A stretch of 64,000 bases of DNA, from the NCBI RefSeq assembly GCF_030159795.1, contig NZ_BSND01000006.1, forward strand, positions 62,001-126,000. Direction: 5' to 3'. The stretch comes from Methylophaga thalassica. Lineage in GTDB: Bacteria; Pseudomonadota; Gammaproteobacteria; Nitrosococcales; Methylophagaceae. A program made the position numbers and the translations under genes. Shown here in pieces: positions 58,265 to 64,000 of this stretch. A model generated the notes under the pieces. It was not told the origin of the DNA, searched no databases, and saw nothing but the letters and a program-made list of their open reading frames with translations. The stretch's first letter is position 1. The number at the start of each line of letters is the position of its first letter.

Positions 58265-58275
58265 TGGAGTTATTC

Positions 58276-59430
58276 ATGAAAATCTCACCTTCAATCTCAC
58301 GTGTTATAGCACTATCGGCTTTATTGATATTAACCGCATGTCAATCGGATGAGCAGCAACAAGGTGCTCAACAACAGGAGAGTCATGTTGATGTTGTCAC
58401 TCTCGCCCCACAAAAGGTCACATTACGTAGTTCATTACCAGCTCGCACTACCGCCTTTAGGCAAGCAGAAGTTCGCCCACAGGTGAATGGTATTATCGAG
58501 AAACGCCTATTTGAAGAAGGCGCTCAGGTGAAAGAAGGCCAACAATTATATCAAATTGATGCCGCTTTATATGAAGCTGAAGTAGCCAATGCCAAAGCAC
58601 AATTAATGCGTGCCAAAGCGGCTCTCCAGACAGCTAAATCGAAAGAAGCCAGATATAAAAATCTGCTCGCTGATAATGCCATCAGTCAACAAGATTATGA
58701 TGATGCCTTAGCAACTTATCAGCAAACAGAAGCTGATATCAAAGTTCAAGAAGCCACATTAAAAACGGCCGAAACCAACTTAAACTACACGCATGTCTAT
58801 GCACCTATTTCTGGGCAAATTGGTAAATCAAACTTCACAGAAGGTGCATTAGTGACAGCCCAGCAAGCAGCGGTGCTAACTACAATCTATCAACTTGACC
58901 CTATATACATTGATGTATCACAACCATCGAAACAACTACTGGATTTACGTAAACGTATTATTGCCCGTCAAATCAACAAGGAAAAGGCTCCGAAGGTCAC
59001 TATAACACTGGAAGATGGAACGGCTTACTCTGAAACAGGCACCTTGCAGTTCGCTGAGGCTAATGTGGATCCAACAACGGGTGATGTGGTGTTGAGAGCC
59101 ATTATGCCAAACCCAGATAATCTGCTGTTACCCGGCATGTTCGTCAAAGCGACAATTGAGGAAGGACAACTAGACAACGTCATTTTAGCCCCACAAAAAG
59201 GGATCACTTTTGATCGTGAAGGCAATGCCACAGCTTTAGTTGTTAACAAAGAAAATAAAGTGGAGTTACGTCAACTAGAACTTGATCAGGCTGTTAATGA
59301 CAACTGGATTGTTAAATCAGGGCTTAATGCTGGTGATCAAATCATTGTTGAGGGTCTGCAAAAAGTCGCACCAGAAGCATCAGTTAAGATTGATAACAAT
59401 ACATTACAAACAGCGGATAGTGGAGCGTAA
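58276..59430 (+). CDS. RND efflux periplasmic adaptor (AcrA/MexA type)
   Basis: 384 residues from ATG 58276, preferred because TGGAG lies seven bases upstream; the ATG at 58264 would form a TAATG overlap with tetR. Lipobox LTAC gives lipidated Cys22. A biotinyl/lipoyl-like half ([20 protein letters not shown]), an alpha-hairpin (about 95-165), the second lipoyl half (YAPISGQIG) and beta-barrel and membrane-proximal domains follow in order. It connects pump and outer-membrane channel. Confidence 0.94.
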   Translation: MKISPSISRVIALSALLILTACQSDEQQQGAQQQESHVDVVTLAPQKVTLRSSLPARTTAFRQAEVRPQVNGIIEKRLFEEGAQVKEGQQLYQIDAALYEAEVANAKAQLMRAKAALQTAKSKEARYKNLLADNAISQQDYDDALATYQQTEADIKVQEATLKTAETNLNYTHVYAPISGQIGKSNFTEGALVTAQQAAVLTTIYQLDPIYIDVSQPSKQLLDLRKRIIARQINKEKAPKVTITLEDGTAYSETGTLQFAEANVDPTTGDVVLRAIMPNPDNLLLPGMFVKATIEEGQLDNVILAPQKGITFDREGNATALVVNKENKVELRQLELDQAVNDNWIVKSGLNAGDQIIVEGLQKVAPEASVKIDNNTLQTADSGA

Positions 59431-59432
59431 CC

Positions 59433-62400
59433 ATGGCTAGATTTTTTATTGATCGCCCTGTTTTTGCCTGGGTTATCTCCATTATCATCATGTTGGCGGG
59501 GATAATTTCCATTTTTCAATTACCGATATCCCAGTATCCGACGGTAGCTCCACCCTCAGTAGAAATCAGTACAACCTATCCTGGCGCTTCTGCAAAAACG
59601 GTTGAGGATACGGTTATTCAGGTTATCGAACAAAACCTAACGGGGATTGATAATGTACTTTATATGTCTGGTACCAGTGATTCCTCTGGTGCTGGCTCGT
59701 TAACGGTCACCTTTAATGCAGGTACTGATGCCGATATTGCCCAGGTACAAGTACAGAACAAACTACAATCTGCCATGCCTTTGCTACCTCAAGCAGTTCA
59801 GAATCAGGGCATAGAAGTTACCAAGTCCAGTGCGGCGTTTTTAATGGTGCTTGGCTTTTACTCTGATAATGGTAGTCTGGACAAATATGACATTGCTGAC
59901 TATGTCTCGGCCAATATCAAAGATCCCTTAAGCCGTATAAATGGTGTAGGTCAAATCCAAGTATTTGGCTCGCAATACGCCATGCGTATCTGGCTCAATC
60001 CAGATAAATTAGCACATTACAAATTGACCACAGCTGATGTAACCAGTGCCATTAGTGCACAGAACGTGCAAATTGCTGCCGGTGAACTCGGAGGAGCACC
60101 CGCTGTTAAAGGTCAAGAATTTAATGCCAGTATTATCGTACAGACCCAGCTGGAAACACCGGAAGAGTTCGGCCAAATCATCTTACGTGTGAATGAAGAT
60201 GGTTCACGCATCAAACTGTCTGATGTGGCTCGTATTGAATTAGGTGGTGAGAATTACCAATTTGAAACGGAATACAATAGACAACCGGCTGCTGGTATCG
60301 GTATTAATTTAGCTTCAGGCGCCAATGCACTGGAAACAGCCAAAAAAATTCGTGAGCGTATCGACGAGTTATCACCTTATTTTCCAGAAAGCCTGAAAGT
60401 CGTTTATCCATACGATACGACACCTTCGGTCAGAATCTCGATAGAAAACGTTATTCACACCTTAATTGAGGCGATCGTTTTAGTGTTCCTGGTCATGTAT
60501 TTATTCTTACAGAATATCCGGGCCACATTGATTCCAACCATCGCCGTGCCGATTGTATTATTAGGGACGTTCGGTGTGCTGTTCGCTTTCGGCTTTAGTA
60601 TCAATACACTGACGATGTTTGCCATGGTGCTGGCGATAGGTTTGCTGGTTGATGATGCGATCGTGGTGGTTGAAAACGTGGAGCGGGTCATGCATGAAGA
60701 TGGGCTCTCCCCTAGGGAGGCCACCCGCAAATCAATGGATCAGATTACTAGTGCGCTCGTGGGCATCGTTCTGGTACTTTCAGCCGTATTTATTCCTATG
60801 GCCTTTTTTGGTGGCTCAACGGGCGTAATTTACCGACAATTCTCGGTAGCCATCGTCTCTGCTATGGCCTTATCGGTTCTGGTTGCCCTGACATTGACCC
60901 CCGCCCTATGTGCAACATTGCTCAGAGCAGGCGATGATGAACACAATGATAAAAAAGGCTTCTTCGGCTGGTTTAACCGTAATTTCAACAGAGCAACGAA
61001 TAAATACCAAAGCTCTGTCGGCCATATGATTCACCGTACTGGCAGATATATGCTTATTTATTTATTGATTGTGGGCGTATTGGCGGTTTTATTCACTAAA
61101 CTTCCCACCTCTTTCTTGCCAGAAGAAGATCAGGGCACCATGTTTACTTTGATGACATTGCCTGCCAATGCCTCAAAACAACGTTCTGCTGAGGTGATGA
61201 ATAAAATAGAAGATTATTATCTTGATCAAGAGAAAGAGAGTGTCAACTCAGTCTTCTCTATCATCGGCTTCAGCTTTGCTGGTCGTGGTCAAAATAATGG
61301 TATGGCCTTTACCGATATGAAACCTTGGGATGAAAGACCTGGTCAGGAGTTAAGCGTACAAGGTGTTGCCGGACGTGCATTCCAATATTTTTCATCCATC
61401 AAGAATGCCATGATATTCCCTATCATCCCTCCTCCCATTACTGAACTCGGTAATGCCAGCGGCTTTGATTTACAGCTCAAAGATGTGGGTGGACAAGGTC
61501 ATGCTGCATTGATGAATGCTAGAAATCAATTACTGGGTATGGCTGCTCAAGATCCAAGGTTAACGGGTGTGAGACCCAATGGTCAGGAAGATACGCCTCA
61601 ATTTAAAATCGATGTGGATCATACAAAAGCAGCGGCTTTTGGGGTGGACTTAAACCAAATTAATCAGACCTTTAACACAGCTTGGGCATCCACCTATGTC
61701 AATGATTTTATTGATAATGGTCGGGTCAAGAAAGTCTACGTGCAAGGCGATGCGCCATATCGTATGATGCCGGAAGATGTATCAAAATGGTATGTCCGTA
61801 ATAATGATAATGAGATGGTGTCACTGGGTTCTCTGTCAGAAGGACGCTGGATTTATGGTTCACCACGACTTGAACGCTATAACGGTGTCTCATCAGTGAA
61901 CATTCAGGGTGAAGGTGCGCCTGGTGTCAGTTCTGGTGACGCGATGAAAGCCATGGAAGAGTTAGTAGCTAAACTACCTCCAGGTTTTTCTTATGAATGG
62001 ACAGGTCAATCTTATCAAGAACGTGAGTCTGGCGATCAGGCACCACTACTCTATGCTATCTCTATCATGGTAGTGTTCCTGTGTCTGGCAGCACTATATG
62101 AAAGCTGGTCAGTGCCTTTCTCCGTTTTAATGGTTATACCTTTGGGTATTATCGGGGCTGTCTTGTTTACCATGGCCCGTGGATTATCGAATGACGTGTA
62201 TTTCCAGGTAGGCCTATTAACGACTATTGGTCTGGCATCAAAAAATGCCATCTTAATTGTTGAGTTTGCTAAATCACTTTATGAAGATGGTATGTCGCTA
62301 ATTGATGCCACCATGGAAGCGGTCAGAATGCGTCTTCGCCCTATCATCATGACATCACTTGCCTTTATGCTTGGCGTATTACCTCTGATGGTAGCTACGG

Positions 62401-62567
62401 GGGCTGGCTCTGGCAGTCAAAATGCCATTGGTACAGGTGTTTTTGGTGGTGTTTTCACTGCTACCGCATTAGCCATATTCTTTATACCCGTCTTCTTTGT
62501 TGTGGTATTTAGTTTGCGTGAAAAAGTGACTAAAAAATCATCACATAATGAAGTTAAAAAGGCCTGA
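59433..62567 (+). CDS. RND efflux transporter, HAE1 type (AcrB/MexB-like)
   Basis: 1044 residues, the usual HAE1 length. Twelve helices with two large periplasmic loops. The N-terminus [18 protein letters not shown] and the proton-relay Asp pair in [18 protein letters not shown] are intact, as is the second-half [10 protein letters not shown]. It exports hydrophobic drugs or toxic organics by proton antiport; the specificity cannot be told. Two bases follow the adaptor gene. Confidence 0.95.
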   Translation: MARFFIDRPVFAWVISIIIMLAGIISIFQLPISQYPTVAPPSVEISTTYPGASAKTVEDTVIQVIEQNLTGIDNVLYMSGTSDSSGAGSLTVTFNAGTDADIAQVQVQNKLQSAMPLLPQAVQNQGIEVTKSSAAFLMVLGFYSDNGSLDKYDIADYVSANIKDPLSRINGVGQIQVFGSQYAMRIWLNPDKLAHYKLTTADVTSAISAQNVQIAAGELGGAPAVKGQEFNASIIVQTQLETPEEFGQIILRVNEDGSRIKLSDVARIELGGENYQFETEYNRQPAAGIGINLASGANALETAKKIRERIDELSPYFPESLKVVYPYDTTPSVRISIENVIHTLIEAIVLVFLVMYLFLQNIRATLIPTIAVPIVLLGTFGVLFAFGFSINTLTMFAMVLAIGLLVDDAIVVVENVERVMHEDGLSPREATRKSMDQITSALVGIVLVLSAVFIPMAFFGGSTGVIYRQFSVAIVSAMALSVLVALTLTPALCATLLRAGDDEHNDKKGFFGWFNRNFNRATNKYQSSVGHMIHRTGRYMLIYLLIVGVLAVLFTKLPTSFLPEEDQGTMFTLMTLPANASKQRSAEVMNKIEDYYLDQEKESVNSVFSIIGFSFAGRGQNNGMAFTDMKPWDERPGQELSVQGVAGRAFQYFSSIKNAMIFPIIPPPITELGNASGFDLQLKDVGGQGHAALMNARNQLLGMAAQDPRLTGVRPNGQEDTPQFKIDVDHTKAAAFGVDLNQINQTFNTAWASTYVNDFIDNGRVKKVYVQGDAPYRMMPEDVSKWYVRNNDNEMVSLGSLSEGRWIYGSPRLERYNGVSSVNIQGEGAPGVSSGDAMKAMEELVAKLPPGFSYEWTGQSYQERESGDQAPLLYAISIMVVFLCLAALYESWSVPFSVLMVIPLGIIGAVLFTMARGLSNDVYFQVGLLTTIGLASKNAILIVEFAKSLYEDGMSLIDATMEAVRMRLRPIIMTSLAFMLGVLPLMVATGAGSGSQNAIGTGVFGGVFTATALAIFFIPVFFVVVFSLREKVTKKSSHNEVKKA

Positions 62568-62569
62568 TT

Positions 62570-63991
62570 ATGATAAAACCTCTTAAACTATCTGTTGCTA
62601 TAACGGCGATATTAACGATATCAGCATGTTCTTTGATGCCAGATTATCAAAGACCTGAGCCGAATATTGCCATTGCTAATCAATCAGTCGAGAGTTCAAC
62701 CGATGTGGCTGAACTCGGCTGGAAAGATTTTTATCTTGATCCGAAATTGGATCAATTGATCAGCATTGCGTTAGCCAATAACCAGGATCTTAGAGTTTCA
62801 TCGCTGACGGTCGAACAATTACGTGAACAATTTCGTATTCAAAAAGCCGCCAAATTACCCACTGTTAATGCAGAAGGCTCGGTGACACGTCAACGCACCC
62901 CAGAGTCATTAACTGGTACAGGCCGAAGTGGCATTACTGATACTTATAGTGTTGGGCTAGGTGTATCTGCTTGGGAACTCGATTTCTTTGGACGAATAGA
63001 TAGCCTGTCAGAGTCTGCATTACAACAGTTCCTGGCTTCTAAATCATCACGCGACAGCATGCAACTGACCCTGATTGCCCAAGTAGCTGATGCCTGGTTT
63101 AGTTGGTTAGCGAGTGATGCACAACATCAATTATCATCAGAAACACGGGAAGCACGTGCTGAAAGTTATCAACTGATTGAAAAACGCTTCAAAAGTGGCT
63201 TAGCTTCTGAACTGGATGTCAGACAAGCCGAAACAGCTCTGCACGAAGCACGTGTTCTGGAAGCGCAATACCAGCAACAAGCAAATCAGAACTTCACCAA
63301 CTTACAGCTCTTAGTGGGCCAAAGCTTGGATAAGGATGAATGGAAAAAAGACTGGTATCAAATAAAAACATTGCGTGATATTCCTGCTAATCTGACTTCT
63401 GATGTGTTGTTAAAACGTCCTGATGTGATGCAGGCTGAGTACAATATTAAGTCTGCCAATGCTGATATTGGTGCAGCCAGAGCCGCATTCTTCCCGCGTA
63501 TCAGTCTGACCACCTCACTCGGTTTTGGCGGTACAAGCTTTGGTCAATTAGGGGAGGCATCAAGCCGTCAATGGTCTATCGCACCGCAATTTACCCTGCC
63601 ATTACTTGATTGGGGTGTCAATCAAGCCAACCTGAATGTGGCAGAGTTACAAAAAGACATTAATATCGCTCAGTATCAACAAGTGATTCAGGAAGCATTT
63701 AAGGAAGTGCGTGATGAGATGGAAGCGCGTTATACCTTAGATGCACAATTGCAAGCACAGAATGATCTAACGGCATCCACCAAACGCAGTCTGGAATTAG
63801 CTCAATATCGTTTCAACGCTGGTATAGATAGTTACCTGGATGTATTGGATGCCCAGCGTAGTTCTATCAACAGTGAATTAAATCAGATTGATACCCGACT
63901 GCTCAGACTTCGTAATCAATTAACGCTATACAAAGCATTGGGTGGTGGCCTGTATGAAGAAACACCATCGCCTTCGCCACAACAGAAATAA
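62570..63991 (+). CDS. RND outer-membrane channel lipoprotein (OprM/NodT type)
   Basis: 473 residues. The lipobox ISAC gives lipidated Cys20, followed by SLMPDYQRPEP typical of OprM. Two outer-membrane-efflux repeats (about 60-250 and 270-455) supply the coiled-coil tunnel; RLLRLRNQLTLYKALGGG near the end is a family signature. It completes the tripartite pump with the adaptor and transporter. No terminator is visible before the window ends at 64000. Confidence 0.94.
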   Translation: MIKPLKLSVAITAILTISACSLMPDYQRPEPNIAIANQSVESSTDVAELGWKDFYLDPKLDQLISIALANNQDLRVSSLTVEQLREQFRIQKAAKLPTVNAEGSVTRQRTPESLTGTGRSGITDTYSVGLGVSAWELDFFGRIDSLSESALQQFLASKSSRDSMQLTLIAQVADAWFSWLASDAQHQLSSETREARAESYQLIEKRFKSGLASELDVRQAETALHEARVLEAQYQQQANQNFTNLQLLVGQSLDKDEWKKDWYQIKTLRDIPANLTSDVLLKRPDVMQAEYNIKSANADIGAARAAFFPRISLTTSLGFGGTSFGQLGEASSRQWSIAPQFTLPLLDWGVNQANLNVAELQKDINIAQYQQVIQEAFKEVRDEMEARYTLDAQLQAQNDLTASTKRSLELAQYRFNAGIDSYLDVLDAQRSSINSELNQIDTRLLRLRNQLTLYKALGGGLYEETPSPSPQQK

Positions 63992-64000
63992 TTTTGTATC

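Noticed and set aside
1-64000. Phage defence, CRISPR, toxin-antitoxin or integrated mobile elements
   Set aside because: No repeat arrays, integrases, transposases or small two-gene toxin pairs were seen; nearly all the sequence is filled by recognisable core genes.

Overview
This 64 kb window is chromosomal DNA from a gammaproteobacterium. The evidence is a set of gene orders typical of that class: mrcA divergent from pilMNOPQ-aroK-aroB-damX, lnt-corC-ybeY-ybeZ-miaB, aroQ-accB-accC-prmA-dusB-fis-purH, argC-DUF6776-bactofilin-erpA and pstSCAB-phoU with phoBR. A class I adenylate cyclase homologue is also present. The moderate GC content and protein style would fit a marine or methylotrophic lineage such as Methylophaga, but that genus guess comes from general impression, not a search. 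I see no tRNA, rRNA, CRISPR array, insertion sequence, prophage or integrase, and no gene-free gap longer than 300 bp.

Layout. 1-420: 3' end of a probable PLP-dependent decarboxylase. 395-8540 (minus): type IV pilus assembly/secretin genes pilMNOPQ, then aroK, aroB and a DamX-like SPOR protein. 8732-11107 (plus): PBP1A. 11109-20144 (minus): M48 lipoprotein protease, L31, SAM methyltransferase, TrkH, Lnt, CorC, YbeY, YbeZ, MiaB. 20270-24212 (plus): RadC, then a TonB receptor with a PepSY membrane partner. 24209-28008 (minus): SafE/TauE-like membrane protein, AAA+ Fis-type regulator, ThyA, hemerythrin-like protein, cytochrome b. 28168-30390 (plus): an OprC-like TonB receptor. 30445-42700 (minus): Ppx/GppA and the phosphate regulon (phoU, pstBACS, phoRB, pit). 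42841-56185 (plus): dsbD, aroQ, accBC, prmA, dusB, fis, purH, cyaA homologue, argC, DUF6776, bactofilin, erpA. 56312-63991 (plus): DUF2254 protein, then a TetR-regulated RND efflux operon.

How the genes work together. The phosphate block forms a complete regulatory loop. A four-unit Pho box precedes pstS and a single box precedes phoB. PstSCAB and PhoU signal to PhoR/PhoB, and Pit and Ppx add low-affinity uptake and polyphosphate turnover. The 24-30 kb block is the most lineage-specific part. Its outer-membrane receptor carries the CxxxM and HxM motifs of the copper importer OprC and is divergent from a membrane protein with a His/Met-rich tail and a bacterial enhancer-binding-type regulator.

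Most of the window is conserved core genome. The most unusual signals are proteins whose family-defining residues are changed: a class I adenylate cyclase homologue with GS to NP and DxD to ExE, a sigma-54-type AAA+ regulator without GAFTGA, and a hemerythrin missing three of seven iron ligands. A perfect 40-bp palindrome also lies at the promoter of the RND operon. Start codons were re-chosen where Shine-Dalgarno sequences, family N-termini or overlaps argued for an internal start, and this is stated per gene.
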